Assembly (NCBI GenBank): GCA_963704585.1
Contig: OY969919.1
Location: forward strand, 2,852,001-2,916,000
Length of the DNA: 64,000 nucleotides
From: Bog-756 sp963704585
GTDB lineage: Bacteria > Actinomycetota > Acidimicrobiia > Acidimicrobiales > RAAP-2
Reading direction: 5' to 3'
Shown here in pieces: positions 41,084 through 50,480 of the stretch. The notes below the pieces were generated by a model, which saw nothing but the letters and a program-made list of their open reading frames with translations, did no database searches and had not been told where the DNA came from. The translations under genes and the position numbers were made by a program. Numbering within the stretch: position 1 is the stretch's first letter; each line of letters begins with the position of its first letter.

Positions 41084-42874
41084 ATGAGACAGCGCTCCTC
41101 CAACCGTGTTCTGCGCACGCTCACGCGCCTCGCCATGGCGGCGGGCGCGGCGGGCGTGCTCGCCGTCGGCGTCGCCCAGGCGCCGGCCGGCGCGGCCACC
41201 GGACCTCCCTGGGCCACCGCGACGAAGGTCACCTCCTCGGTGACGAAGCCAGTCACCGGCCAGCCGGTCACCTTCACCGCCACGGTCACCGTTCCGTTCC
41301 ACTCCTCCTTCGTCCCGACCGGGACGGTCACCTTCACCATCACGAGCAACGTGGACTCGTCGACGGTCAACTGCGACTCGGGCAACGTGGTCGCGACGAC
41401 CGGCAACACCGCGAGCTGCACGGTGAGCGGCGGCCTTCTGGCGAGCCTTTCGACCTACGCGGTGACCGCGTCCTACGTCGACACCAACGACTCGACCTAC
41501 AACTCGAGCCAGGGTTCGCTCACCACGACCGTGCTACCGGGCAAGACGACCACCGGGGTGACCTCCTCGGTCGACCCGTCGGTCACCGGCCAGCCGGTTG
41601 ACTTCACCGCGACGGTTGCGGTCGTGAGCCCGGCGGTCGGTGCGCTCTCGGGCTCGGTGACCTTCACCGGCGTGACCTGCGACGCGGGAAACACGGTCCC
41701 GGTCACCGGCGGAATGGCCCAGTGCGCCGTCAGCGCCGGGCTCACCCATACCGGCTCGTCGTACACGGTGACCGCGGCCTACGGCAGTGATCCGAACTTC
41801 GCCGCCAGCTCCGGCCACGTCGGGCAGGTGGTCTCGGCCGACGCGGCCACGGTGGTCCTCTCGGCGAACCCCAACACCTGCAGCGGCAACCTCTGCACGG
41901 CGACCGAGGGCACGCCGATCGCCTTCACCGGCACGGTCTCGGCCAACGCGCCGGGCGCGGGGACACCGGCGGGCTCGCTCGTCTTCAAGATCCTGCCCGC
42001 GGGCTCGAAGACCTCGCTCACCTGCAGTGGCGGCAACACCCAGCCGGTCGTCACCGGCCAGGCGACGTGCAGCCTCCCGGCCGGCCTTCCGGCGGACGTC
42101 TACTACACGGTGTCGGCCCAGTTCACCAGCGACCCGAACTACCTGACGGCGACGGCGACGCTCTACGAGAACGAAGGTCTGCTCTCGACGAGCACCACGC
42201 TGTCGGTGGCACCCAAGTCGCTCGGTGCGGGGGAGTCCTTCACGGTGACCGCCCAGGTCAACCCGCTCGCCACGTCGTCCAATGCGCCGACCGGTTACGT
42301 CGACATCACGGTGTGCGGTGCGAACTCGGTCGGCCCGAACGGCTGCCAGGGTGGAGCCGCCGCGGTCGACCCGGTGACGGGACAGGCCCAGCTGCTCGTC
42401 GGCGGGGGGGAGTTCCCGGGGACGTACTACGTCCACGCGCAGTACCTCGGTGACCAGAACTTCTACTCGAGCGTGGCGAAGTCGAAGTCGATCCTCATCG
42501 GCCTGTCTTCGACTGCGATTGCCATCTCCTCGTCGCTGAACCCGTCGGTCGACAGCGCGGCGGTGAGCCTCACCGCGGTGCTCAACGTTCCCGATGGCGC
42601 TGCCGGCTCGACGCTGGTCGGGCCGCCGACCGGCTCGCTGGTCTTCACGATCACCGGGCCGAGCGGTACGATCACCTGCCTCGACGGGAACAATGTGCCG
42701 TTGGGCACCGACCAGGTCGAGGGCTCGGCCCAGTGCATCCTGCCGTACGGGACCCTCACCGACCCGGCTGCGCCGGGCAACACGACGTATGCCGTCAACG
42801 TGACGTACGCCGGCGATTCGAACTTCCGTGCGTCGGCCGCCAACTTCACGCAGACGGTGGTGCCGCCGGCCTGA
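41084..42874 (+). CDS. Secreted protein with tandem Ig-like repeats
   Basis: A 596-aa exported protein: signal peptide at 1-38, then five bacterial Ig-like (Big_3-type) units of about 100-115 residues. Each begins with T-x-V-x-S-S-V/L-x-P and goes on with T-G-Q-P-V-T-F-T-A-T-V; clear starts are near residues 46, 150, 255, 370 and 470. Each unit ends with Y-x-V-T-A-x-Y-x-x-D-x-N-F/Y. There is no LPXTG motif or hydrophobic C-terminal anchor, so it is released or held by other contacts. The units may give adhesion or a matrix. GAGGAG precedes ATG 41084. Confidence 0.78.
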   Translation: MRQRSSNRVLRTLTRLAMAAGAAGVLAVGVAQAPAGAATGPPWATATKVTSSVTKPVTGQPVTFTATVTVPFHSSFVPTGTVTFTITSNVDSSTVNCDSGNVVATTGNTASCTVSGGLLASLSTYAVTASYVDTNDSTYNSSQGSLTTTVLPGKTTTGVTSSVDPSVTGQPVDFTATVAVVSPAVGALSGSVTFTGVTCDAGNTVPVTGGMAQCAVSAGLTHTGSSYTVTAAYGSDPNFAASSGHVGQVVSADAATVVLSANPNTCSGNLCTATEGTPIAFTGTVSANAPGAGTPAGSLVFKILPAGSKTSLTCSGGNTQPVVTGQATCSLPAGLPADVYYTVSAQFTSDPNYLTATATLYENEGLLSTSTTLSVAPKSLGAGESFTVTAQVNPLATSSNAPTGYVDITVCGANSVGPNGCQGGAAAVDPVTGQAQLLVGGGEFPGTYYVHAQYLGDQNFYSSVAKSKSILIGLSSTAIAISSSLNPSVDSAAVSLTAVLNVPDGAAGSTLVGPPTGSLVFTITGPSGTITCLDGNNVPLGTDQVEGSAQCILPYGTLTDPAAPGNTTYAVNVTYAGDSNFRASAANFTQTVVPPA

Positions 42875-42899
42875 TCGCCGAGCGCTGATCGCAGCGTGC

Positions 42900-42940
42900 G
42901 AGGCGCACCCCTCCGGACCGGGTCCGGGAGGGTGCGTCTC
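42900..42940 (+). terminator. Hairpin terminator after the Ig-like gene
   Basis: GAGGCGCACCCCTCCGGA (42900-42917) pairs with 42923-42940 across a 5-base loop, with two mismatches and one G-U pair. It lies 26 bases after the stop codon. Confidence 0.6.
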
Positions 42941-42998
42941 GTCGCGTCAGGGTGGCGCGCCGAGGCCTGGCCGTCAGGCCGGCGAGCGGTGCGGTCCC

Positions 42999-43394
42999 CT
43001 ACGCCGGGGCGGACGATCCCGAGAAGGCCTCGGTGATCTGGGCGAGGTCGAAGTAGTCGCGCCAGGCGCAGATCTTCCCGTCACGGACTTCGAAGGTGCC
43101 CATCACCGGCAGCGCGGCCACCACGTCCCCGACGGTGAAGGTGTCGATCCGCTCGGTCAGCACGACGTCGTCGCGCACCGCCAGGTGCGTGGTCTCGATC
43201 GTCATGCTGGCGCACATGCCGAAGAACCCGGTGATGAACGCGATGGTGGCCTCGAGCCCCACCGCCGGGTCCATCGGGATGTTGTGGTAGACGACGTCGT
43301 CCGTGAAGAACGGACGCAACGCCTCGGCGTCGTGCAGTGAGAACGCGTCGCACATCGCCCGGACGACCTTCTCGGCGGCAGCTTCGTCACCCAT
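42999..43394 (-). CDS. SnoaL/limonene-epoxide-hydrolase-like protein
   Basis: A 131-aa NTF2-like protein related to limonene-1,2-epoxide hydrolases: VVYHNIPMDPAVGLEATIAFITGFF (35-59), VLTERIDTFTVGDVVAALPVMGTFEV and the ending WRDYFDLAQITEAF. The Asp, Arg and Asp of the LEH active site appear in the ERID and WRDYFD elements, so epoxide hydrolysis is possible. AGGAGGT precedes ATG 43394. It is divergent from the DUF2252 gene. Confidence 0.75.
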   Translation of the reverse strand: MGDEAAAEKVVRAMCDAFSLHDAEALRPFFTDDVVYHNIPMDPAVGLEATIAFITGFFGMCASMTIETTHLAVRDDVVLTERIDTFTVGDVVAALPVMGTFEVRDGKICAWRDYFDLAQITEAFSGSSAPA

Positions 43395-43548
43395 CGGTGG
43401 ACCTCCTGCGGTGGATCGGGTGGATGGTGTCACGCTAGCCAACGCCGCGGGGCGGCCCCGGAGCGCCGCCGATAGCCTCGACAGGCGGGAGTCGAGGAGC
43501 GGTTCGGTCAGGTGCCGGCTCGGTCGCGGTCGGTAGGAGGAGGGGGCG

Positions 43549-45048
43549 ATGAGCGAGAACGGGGAGACATCCGAGCGTCCCGCGCGGGTCGGGACCTCCC
43601 TTCCCGCGAGCGGGAAGCGGCCGTTCGCGTCGTCGTGGCGGCGCCGGCGACTCACGGTCGAGGAGCGGGTCGCACGCGGGCGTGCCGCCCGCAGCGATGC
43701 TCCGCGCTCCAGCCACGGTGCGTTCGTGCCCCGCCCCGACCGCCCCGACCCGATCGCGATGCTCGAACGGCAGGCGGCGACCCGGGTGCACGACCTCGTC
43801 CCCATCCGGTACGGCCGCATGCTCGTCTCGCCGTTCACCTTCTTCCGGGGCGCCGCGCTGCTCATGGCCGACGATCTGGCCGCGACGCCGGACGCGGGCA
43901 TCACCGTCCAGCTCTGCGGTGACGCCCACCTCTCCAACTTCGGTGTCTTCGGGACCCCGGAGCGCCGGATGATCTTCGACATCAACGACTTCGACGAGAC
44001 GCTGCCGGGTCCCTGGGAGTGGGACGTGAAGCGCCTCGCCGCCAGCTTCGAGCTGCTCGGGCGCGACTGCGGCCACTCGCGCCCGGACCGCCGGTCGGTC
44101 GTGATGGCCTGCGTCCACGCGTACCGCACACGGCTGCGCGCCGCCGCCGAGCTCGGCACCCTCGAGGTCTGGTCCGACCACCTCGAGGTCGGCGAGCTCC
44201 TCGACCGGGTGGTCGAGGAGCAGCGACGGGGGCGCCTCTCGCGACGCGAGGTGCGCGAGGTGACCGCGGACGTGGCGAAGGCCCGCACCCGCGACAGCGT
44301 CCGCGTGTTGACCCGCAGGGCCGGCGCCGTGGACGGCGAGCTCCGGTTCCTCGCCGACCCGCCGTTGGTGGTTCCCATCGAGGACCTGGTCGGGGACGGC
44401 TCGGCCGCGGAGGGGACCGAGGCGTCCATCAAGGAGATGCTTGCGTCGTACCGCAGGACACTCGGTGTCGAGCACCATCCGATCGAGGAGTTCCGCTACC
44501 TCCACGCCGCCCGCAAGGTGGTGGGTGTCGGCTCGGTCGGGACCCGGTGCTACGTGCTCCTCCTCATCGGCCGGGACGATCGGGATCCCCTCATCCTGCA
44601 GGTGAAGGAGGCCAACGCCTCCGTCCTCGAGGCGTATGCCGGACGGAGCGTCTACGAGCACCACGGGCAGCGGGTCGTGGCGGGCCAGCGCCTCATGCAG
44701 GGCGCGAGCGATCCCTTCCTCGGCTGGCAGCGGATCGGCGGCTTCGACGGCGTCGAGCGCGACTACTACCTCCGCCAGCTCCACGATTGGAAGGGGGCCG
44801 CCGAGCTCGACGGCATGCTCGTCTCGGGTGCCACGCTCTACGCGCAGATCTGCGGCGAGACCCTCGCCCGCGCGCACGCCCGGTGGGGCGACCGCCTCGC
44901 CATCGCCGCGTACCTCGGGAAGGGCGACGCCTTCGACCGCGCGGTCGCCTCGTTCGCCGCGGCCTACGCCGACCAGTCCGAGCGGGACTACGAGGTGCTG
45001 ACCGTCGCGGTGCGGTCGGGCCGGGTGGAGGCGCTCGAAGGGCTCTGA
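43549..45048 (+). CDS. DUF2252 kinase-fold-like protein
   Basis: A 499-aa DUF2252 protein. Conserved segments are PIRYGRMLVSPFTFFRGAALLMADDL (92-117), GDAHLSNFGVFG (126-137) and FDINDFDETLPGPWEWDVKRLAAS (144-167), in which D-x-H-x-x-N and D-x-N-D-F-D look like the catalytic and metal motifs of protein-kinase-like folds. Biochemical function is unknown. GGAGGAGGGGG precedes the ATG. Its last 61 bases overlap the end of the convergent FtsH-like gene. Confidence 0.85.
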   Translation: MSENGETSERPARVGTSLPASGKRPFASSWRRRRLTVEERVARGRAARSDAPRSSHGAFVPRPDRPDPIAMLERQAATRVHDLVPIRYGRMLVSPFTFFRGAALLMADDLAATPDAGITVQLCGDAHLSNFGVFGTPERRMIFDINDFDETLPGPWEWDVKRLAASFELLGRDCGHSRPDRRSVVMACVHAYRTRLRAAAELGTLEVWSDHLEVGELLDRVVEEQRRGRLSRREVREVTADVAKARTRDSVRVLTRRAGAVDGELRFLADPPLVVPIEDLVGDGSAAEGTEASIKEMLASYRRTLGVEHHPIEEFRYLHAARKVVGVGSVGTRCYVLLLIGRDDRDPLILQVKEANASVLEAYAGRSVYEHHGQRVVAGQRLMQGASDPFLGWQRIGGFDGVERDYYLRQLHDWKGAAELDGMLVSGATLYAQICGETLARAHARWGDRLAIAAYLGKGDAFDRAVASFAAAYADQSERDYEVLTVAVRSGRVEALEGL

Positions 45049-46941
45049 ACCGCCGCGGCGATGACCGCGAGGATGTCGTCCCCGATGAGCTCGTGCCGTT
45101 CGAGCAGCGCGTCGCGGAGCGCCTCGACGACTATCCGGTGCTCCTCGAGCATGCTGGTCACCGACGCCTTGGAAGCGGCGAGGAGCTCCTCGACCTCCTC
45201 GCGGCCGTGATCGGTCGCGAGGACCTTCGAGACGATCCCGCCCGCCGGGTACTCCATCGCCGCCGACGAGACGAGCGTGCGGCCCATGCCGAGCAGCCCG
45301 ACCATCTGGCACGCGTGGAGCGTGGCCGCCTGCAGGTCGCTCGCCACCCCGGTGGACGACTCGCCGAAGAAGAGCTCCTCGGCGACCATCCCTCCGAACG
45401 CGATGTCGACGAGGGCGACCACCTCAGACCTGGTCTTCGTGAACCGCTCCTCCTCCTCCGAGTGGCTGAGCAGCCCGAGGGCGTCGTTGCGCTTCACGAT
45501 GGTCAGCACTTCGAGCTTGCGTCCCTTGCCGACCAGCCATGCGACCGTCGCGTGGCCGGCCTCGTGCGTCGCGATGGTGCGGCGCTCCGCCTCGGTGTAC
45601 TCGACCGGCTGGGCGAGCCCGATCTCCTCGGTCATCTTGGCGTGCTGGAGGTCGTCCCACGAGAGCCGGCTCGCGCCGCGGCGCAGCGCCCAGATCAGGG
45701 CCTCGTCCATGAGGTGCTCGATCATCACGGGCGAGTAGCCGGCGGTGAGCGCGGCGAGCGTCTCACGGCGGGACGGGTCGTCGAGCTCCTCCTCGTGGGC
45801 CTTCTTCCCGAGGTAGTAGTCGATGATGTCGCGCCGGCCCGTACGGCTGGGGAGCCCGAAGTAGATGGTGCGATCGAACCGTCCCGGCCGGAGGAGGGCG
45901 GGGTCGAGGTCGGCCGCCCGGTTGGTCGCGCCGATCACGAGGATGTTGGGCGGGACCGCGGTCGGCTTGCGAAGGCGACGGTGACTGGGCAGCCACGCGT
46001 TCACCGCGTCGACGAGGGAGCCCTTGAAGCGCACCGAGGCCGGGGTCTGCTCGAACGACTGGAGCTGGATGAGGAGCTCGTTGACCACGCCGGGCACGCC
46101 CTCCCCGTGCCGGTGCGCGCTGCCCCGGGCACCGCCCACCGCGTCGAGCTCCTCGATGAAGCCGATCGCGCCGCCCTCGCGCCACCGCGTGCTGGCGCAG
46201 GGCCTTGAAGTACGCGCGGATCTTGCGGTTGGTCTGGCCGTAGAACATCGACTGGAAGGCGGAGGACGAGACGAAGAGGAAGGGCACGCCGGCCTCGGCG
46301 GACATCGCCTTCGCCATGTAGGTCTTGCCCGTGCCCGGCGGACCCTCGAAGAGGACGGCCTTGCGCGGTGAACCACCCATCTGCTCGGCGAAGGTCCGGT
46401 GGGCGAGGAAGAGGTTGAGCGACTTGGTGACCTCTTCGACCAGCGTCTCCGAGCCGCGGACGTCGTCGAAGCTCATCTTCAGCTCGTCGGGCCGGTAGAG
46501 GATGTGCGGTGAGCGTCCCGCCGCCAACAGCGGCACGACCATCACCAGCACGAGGACGCTGATCAGCACCATCGCCGGCAGCATCGGCTGGAACGAGGCC
46601 GGAAGGTGGGGCACCGGCAGGGAGGCGCCGGGGTCGAAGAGGTCGCGCGCGACGAGCAGCGCGGCGACCGGGGCCAGGAGGATCGCGAGCCGTCGAAGAC
46701 GGCCAGCCCGCACCCGCTCGCGGTGCGCGCCCACGTCGGTGCCCGCGACCCGCGCGACCTGGTGGGAGCCGAGTGCGGCGACCAGGGCGTCCGACCCCTG
46801 GCGCACCGTCGACAGGTCCGGCTCCCGGCCGGCCGGCGACGGGTCCGGCGTCACGCGCCCCTGCTCCTGGTTGGCGACTTCGTCCGCGCAGGCCGGAGAG
46901 GCCAGACCTGCCTCCGGGTCGACGATCTGCTCACGCTCCAC
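44988..46941 (-). pseudogene. FtsH-like AAA+ zinc protease, frameshifted
   Basis: A membrane-bound ATP-dependent protease. From GTG 46941 (GGAGG six bases upstream) come a soluble N-terminal part, two membrane helices, FDDVRGSETLVEEV and Walker A EGPPGTGKT. Near 46185 the frame breaks after RAYFKALRQHA. The other frame continues EGGAIGFIEELDAVGG (Walker B), NRAADLDPALLRPGRFD (sensor region) and the metalloprotease motif HEAGH with the full peptidase domain, ending at TAG 44988. Adding two bases or removing one at about 46185 joins them. Both parts are well conserved. The last 61 bases overlap the DUF2252 gene on the other strand. Confidence 0.82.
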
Positions 46942-47272
46942 GACCGGCCTCCATGCTCTGCCCCTCCGCGACGCCGTGCTGCACCCCGGAGGTCGGAGGA
47001 CGCACGGCGGGGCCCCTGCTCCGCACGGTGCCCCCCGATCGGACGTGACCGGCGTCCGCACCAGGTGCGAACGGCGGTCTGCGTCGAACATAAAGTCCTG
47101 GTGGGAGGGAGTCAACACTCATCGCGGAGCGTGTCGGGCACGGCGCGCAGCGTGGCTCGGTGCAGTGTCGGCCGTGCACTTTCGCGCCGCGCTGGCAGCC
47201 CCGCTGACAAGGCTGCAGGCGGGGACGAGGGGGCTGACGCCGTCGCCGCGTGGCCGGCCCGCGGTCCGCGGG
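46942..47272. other. Intergenic region upstream of the FtsH-like gene
   Basis: About 330 bases without a convincing gene. It holds the leftward promoter described at 47087-47115 and a leader of about 140 bases. The remaining part, 47116-47272, is GC-rich and shows nothing I can support beyond a short CCCGCGG-T-CCGCGGG hairpin near 47260, which might end the leftward lipoprotein gene's message. Confidence 0.5.
47087..47115 (-). promoter_or_regulatory. Promoter of the FtsH-like gene
   Basis: On the minus strand TTGACT (47115-47110) and TATGTT (47092-47087) are 17 bases apart, the optimal spacing. It points leftward to the FtsH-like gene, whose start is 145 bases on. The ATG inside the -10 element, in frame with the protease, is therefore unlikely to be the start. 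Confidence 0.6.
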
Positions 47273-48142
47273 TCAGCCGGCCGCCGGCGTCGGGAACTCG
47301 CGGACGTCGAAGTCCGCGGTGATCACCGGGCAGAGGGTTGCGTCCGAGAGCGAGCAGGTGAGCGCCGAAACCGCAACCGGCGTGCCGTCCTGGACAGCGG
47401 GGCTCACCTGCGGGAAGAGCACGGTTCCCGACACAGGGTGGAAGCCGCCCGATCCCTCCAGGGACCCGGTGTCGCCCGTCGGGTCGGTCACGGTCGCGAC
47501 GTCGGGCGTGGCCATCGAGACCGTCTCGCCGGCCGGGCGGACCGACGAGCAGTTCGCCTCCTGCTGCTGCCAGGCGGGCACGGTGAAATAGGGGCACACC
47601 AGCGCGACGCCCGGCACGTGGCCGGTGGTGTCGTAGGTCGCGAAGACGCCGACGGTGCCCGGCGGTGCCGGACCGCTCGGCGGGAGCGGCGGCGCGTTCG
47701 GCGGGGTGACGGCGATCGCCGCACCGCCGTCCGGCGCGACCGTGGCCGCGCAGCTCCAGCCGGTCGGACCGAGGACGACGTGGGAGCCGCTCGCGTAGAA
47801 CTCGACCTTGTCGACGAGCGTGGTAGGGATCGCGGCGAGCAGGATCTGCGGCTTCCAGCCTCCGCCTCCGGCGACGCCCGATCCCGCCGTGCACGGGACC
47901 ACGGGGAACGCGACCGCGACGCCGGTCGCCGACGGGACCGCCGGGCTCGTCGTCGGATCGGCGGTCGTCGGGGTCGCGGTGGTGGTGGCGGTCACCGATG
48001 TCGCGATCAGGGACCTGCCGCATCCGCCGAGCGCGGCCGCCACGGCGAGCGCGATCCCGACCGTGGCCACACGGCGCGCGGCGAGGCGGGGACCGGACGG
48101 GATGCGTCGGGGCGCGACAGATCGAGGACGGCGCGGCACCAC
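47273..48142 (-). CDS. Putative lipoprotein of unknown function
   Basis: A 289-aa exported protein. A long basic N-terminal stretch precedes the signal helix VATVGIALAVAAALGGC, with a lipobox GGC around residue 41. A Thr/Pro-rich linker (ATTTATPTTADPTTSP) follows. The mature domain is beta-rich, with seven or so Cys (PCTAG, WSCAAT, LVCPYF, ANCSS, LTCSL, LCPVI) suggesting disulfides. No family is recognised. It runs leftward, 48 bases after the sigma-factor gene. Confidence 0.6.
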   Translation of the reverse strand: MVPRRPRSVAPRRIPSGPRLAARRVATVGIALAVAAALGGCGRSLIATSVTATTTATPTTADPTTSPAVPSATGVAVAFPVVPCTAGSGVAGGGGWKPQILLAAIPTTLVDKVEFYASGSHVVLGPTGWSCAATVAPDGGAAIAVTPPNAPPLPPSGPAPPGTVGVFATYDTTGHVPGVALVCPYFTVPAWQQQEANCSSVRPAGETVSMATPDVATVTDPTGDTGSLEGSGGFHPVSGTVLFPQVSPAVQDGTPVAVSALTCSLSDATLCPVITADFDVREFPTPAAG

Positions 48143-48191
48143 CCGCGACGATACGCGGGCGCGGACCCGCGGAGGTGGTTGGTCCGCGGGC

Positions 48192-49082
48192 TCAGGTGAG
48201 CGGCGGTACGGCGCCGACGTGCGCGAGCTTGTCCGGATTGCGCACGATGCGGACGGTCGTGATCCGATCCTCGACGACCTCGCAGGCCATGACCAGCTCG
48301 ATCTCCCCGGCGATCGAGACGATCACCCCGGTATCGCCGCCGACCGACGCAGCGCGCACCTCCGCCTCCGGCGGGCTTCGACGTGCCAGGTTCACGAGGA
48401 GGCGCGCCACCCGGTCCGCTCCGACCACCGGACGGCGGGCGGCCCGCTTCGACGGTCCGCCGTCCGAGACGCAGACCACGTCCGGCGCCACGCACTCGAG
48501 CACGCGGTCCACGTCCCCTGCGGCCAGCGCCACGATGAACGAGTCCACGCGCGAGCGATCGGCGGCCGACGGGGTGACCGGCGCGGCGATGCGCACCCGC
48601 CTGCGTGCACGGCTCGCGATCTGGCGGCAGGCGGCCTCGGACTTGCCGACGGTGGACGCGATCTCGCCGAACGGCACCCCGAAGACGTCGGCCAGTAGGA
48701 AGACCGCGCGGTCGATCGGCGCGAGTCCGTCGAGCACCGCGAGGAAGCCGATCCGGAGCGAGTCCGCCAGCTCGGCCGCCTCGGCCGGGTCCGCGTGGTC
48801 CGCGTCCGGGACGAGCGGTTCGGGCAGCCAGGGACCGACATAGGCCTCGCGTCGGCGGTGCGCTCGGCGGAGGTGGTCGAGCGCGACCCGCGTGGTGACG
48901 GTCGTGAGCCAGGCCTCGGGACGCTCGACCTCACCGGGCGGTGCCGACTGCCAGCGGAGCCAGACGTCCTGCACGACGTCCTCGGCGTCGGCCAGCGTGT
49001 CGAGCATCCGGTAGGCGAGTCCGGTCAACCGGGGCCGCTCGGCCTCGAACGTCTCGGTGGGCGTCGCCGCTCCGGCGGTCAC
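48192..49082 (-). CDS. ECF41-type sigma factor (SigJ-like)
   Basis: A 296-aa extracytoplasmic-function sigma factor with C-terminal SnoaL-like extension. Region 2 includes DAEDVVQDVWLRW (32-44); region 4 is AVFLLADVFGVPFGEIASTVGKSEAACRQIASRARRR. The linker has the ECF41 signature WLPEPL (85-90), and the extension begins FIVALAAGDVDRVLECVAPDVV with a DGG motif (VSDGGPSK) as in the group. The extension controls the sigma without an anti-sigma factor. GTG 49082 overlaps the stop of the upstream FAD oxidoreductase as GTGA. Such sigmas activate the oxidoreductase gene beside them. Confidence 0.88.
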   Translation of the reverse strand: MTAGAATPTETFEAERPRLTGLAYRMLDTLADAEDVVQDVWLRWQSAPPGEVERPEAWLTTVTTRVALDHLRRAHRRREAYVGPWLPEPLVPDADHADPAEAAELADSLRIGFLAVLDGLAPIDRAVFLLADVFGVPFGEIASTVGKSEAACRQIASRARRRVRIAAPVTPSAADRSRVDSFIVALAAGDVDRVLECVAPDVVCVSDGGPSKRAARRPVVGADRVARLLVNLARRSPPEAEVRAASVGGDTGVIVSIAGEIELVMACEVVEDRITTVRIVRNPDKLAHVGAVPPLT

Positions 49083-50332
49083 GCCACCAGCCCGCTGGCG
49101 CCGGCAGTGCCGCGTGCGGCGAGGAGCCCGGCCGCGTGGCCGCTCGCGAGCGCGGCATCGGCCAGCAGTCCGGCGGGCCCGACCCAGTCGCCGGCGAGCA
49201 GGATCCCCGGCACGCCCGAGTCCTCGACGCCGGGCCGGCCCGCGAGCCCACCGGTCGCGGCCCGCGGCATCGAGCCGGCAACGGTCATCGACGCGAGGAA
49301 GCGTTCGGCCGCCACGGCCTCCGGCCGCACCCCCGCCAGCCGCGCGTGGGCCTCGAGCTGCGGCCGGTCGAGCGAGGCGCTGCGCGCGCCGTACCGGAGG
49401 ACGCCGACGACCGCGTGACCGTCGGGTGCCTGGCGCGCGGGCGGGGACTGCACGGTCGCGTACAGCGGCTCGTCGATCCCGAGGACGTACCCCGGCTCGG
49501 GCACCTCGCGCACGCCGAGGTCGAGGCACGCCGCGGTGACCGGCGGGCCGAGCGGCCCCCATCCCGGCTCCGCGGGGAGCAGCCGGGCGACCGCCGTGGG
49601 CGGGCCCGCCGCGACCACCACACGCGTGGCCCGCAGGGCGCCGGCAGCCGTCGTCACCTCGAGGGCGCCGTCCGCCGGCTCGAGGCCGGTCACGTCGGTG
49701 GCGTCCTCGACCGTGAGGCCCGACGCGAGCGAGTCGACGAGCCGGCGCCACCCGCCGTCGAGGTAGCGCACACCGCCCCTGGCCGCGATCTGCAGCTGGG
49801 CGATCGCCGCGTCGGCGCTGAACTCCGCGGTGTCCGCGGTGTAGGTGCCGAGCCGAAGGAGGGCGCGGACCACCGCCGCAGCGTCTTCTCGAAGCCGCCG
49901 CTCCGCCAGGAACTCGTCGACCGACCGGTCCGCGAAGCGTCGGGACTCGAGGCGCGGCAGGGTGCCGAGGAGCCGGACGAGCTGGCTCTTGCTGCGCGGC
50001 CCGAGCAGACCGGTGCCGAGGAGCGAGGGAGCGTCCGTGGGCAGCCGGTGGAGGCGGCCATCGGCCAGGCCGCGGTAGCGGCGGAGCGGTGGCGGCGCGC
50101 CGCTCGGGTCGACCCCGAGGCCACGGAGGACCGCGCTGCCGTCACCCGCCCGGTAGAGCGCATGTGCCCCCATGTTGAAGGTGTAGCCCTCCCGGTCGAC
50201 GCAGCGGGCCCGGCCGCCCGGCGTGTGCGCCTCGAGCACGAGCACCCGGGCCCCTTCGCGCTGGGCGGCGGCGGCGGCGGTCAGTCCGGCGATGCCGGCC
50301 CCGACCACGATGACGTCCCAGTCGGTTCGCAT
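49079..50332 (-). CDS. FAD-dependent oxidoreductase (phytoene-desaturase-like)
   Basis: A 417-aa NAD(P)-binding Rossmann flavoprotein of the amine-oxidase/phytoene-desaturase type. FAD motif VVGAGIAGLTAA (9-20), EAHTPGGRARC (34-44), then YTFNMGAHALYRAG, and the C-terminal LLAGDWVGPAGLLADAALASGHAAG that closes the FAD site. AGGAGAGG precedes the ATG. Its promoter has a perfect ECF41 match and the ECF41 gene follows in the same operon, as usual for this sigma group, whose partner genes are often oxidoreductases or CMD proteins. The substrate is unknown. Confidence 0.85.
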   Translation of the reverse strand: MRTDWDVIVVGAGIAGLTAAAAAQREGARVLVLEAHTPGGRARCVDREGYTFNMGAHALYRAGDGSAVLRGLGVDPSGAPPPLRRYRGLADGRLHRLPTDAPSLLGTGLLGPRSKSQLVRLLGTLPRLESRRFADRSVDEFLAERRLREDAAAVVRALLRLGTYTADTAEFSADAAIAQLQIAARGGVRYLDGGWRRLVDSLASGLTVEDATDVTGLEPADGALEVTTAAGALRATRVVVAAGPPTAVARLLPAEPGWGPLGPPVTAACLDLGVREVPEPGYVLGIDEPLYATVQSPPARQAPDGHAVVGVLRYGARSASLDRPQLEAHARLAGVRPEAVAAERFLASMTVAGSMPRAATGGLAGRPGVEDSGVPGILLAGDWVGPAGLLADAALASGHAAGLLAARGTAGASGLVA

Positions 50333-50341
50333 ACCTCTCCT

Positions 50342-50368
50342 GACGCCGCCGGACACCGACCTGTGACA
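50342..50368 (-). promoter_or_regulatory. ECF41-type promoter
   Basis: On the minus strand TGTCACA (50368-50362) is followed, 16 bases on, by CGTC (50345-50342). This matches the known ECF41 consensus (TGTCACA-N16-CGTC) exactly. The oxidoreductase ATG is ten bases from the -10 element, so the leader would be a few bases at most. Confidence 0.8.
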
Positions 50369-50416
50369 CCCCGGGTGCGATCCGTCCGGCAGGCCGCCTT
50401 CGGGCCGGGCACAGCA

Positions 50417-50432
50417 TTGACGTGTACGTTAA
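50417..50432 (+). promoter_or_regulatory. Candidate MerR operator of the exporter operon
   Basis: TTGACGTGTACGTTAA is an inverted repeat (7-2-7, one mismatch). The first part doubles as a -35 element. It lies 48 bases before the MFS gene, whose operon ends with a MerR-family gene, so autoregulation is likely. Confidence 0.5.
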
Positions 50433-50480
50433 GCTTTCTTCACCCCGGCGAGAACCTCCTGATCGGGCACCGGAGCTGCT

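Noticed and set aside
47091..47093. ATG at 47093-47091 as the start of the FtsH-like protein
   Set aside because: It lies inside the -10 element of a well-spaced promoter; GTG 46941 has GGAGG at good distance.
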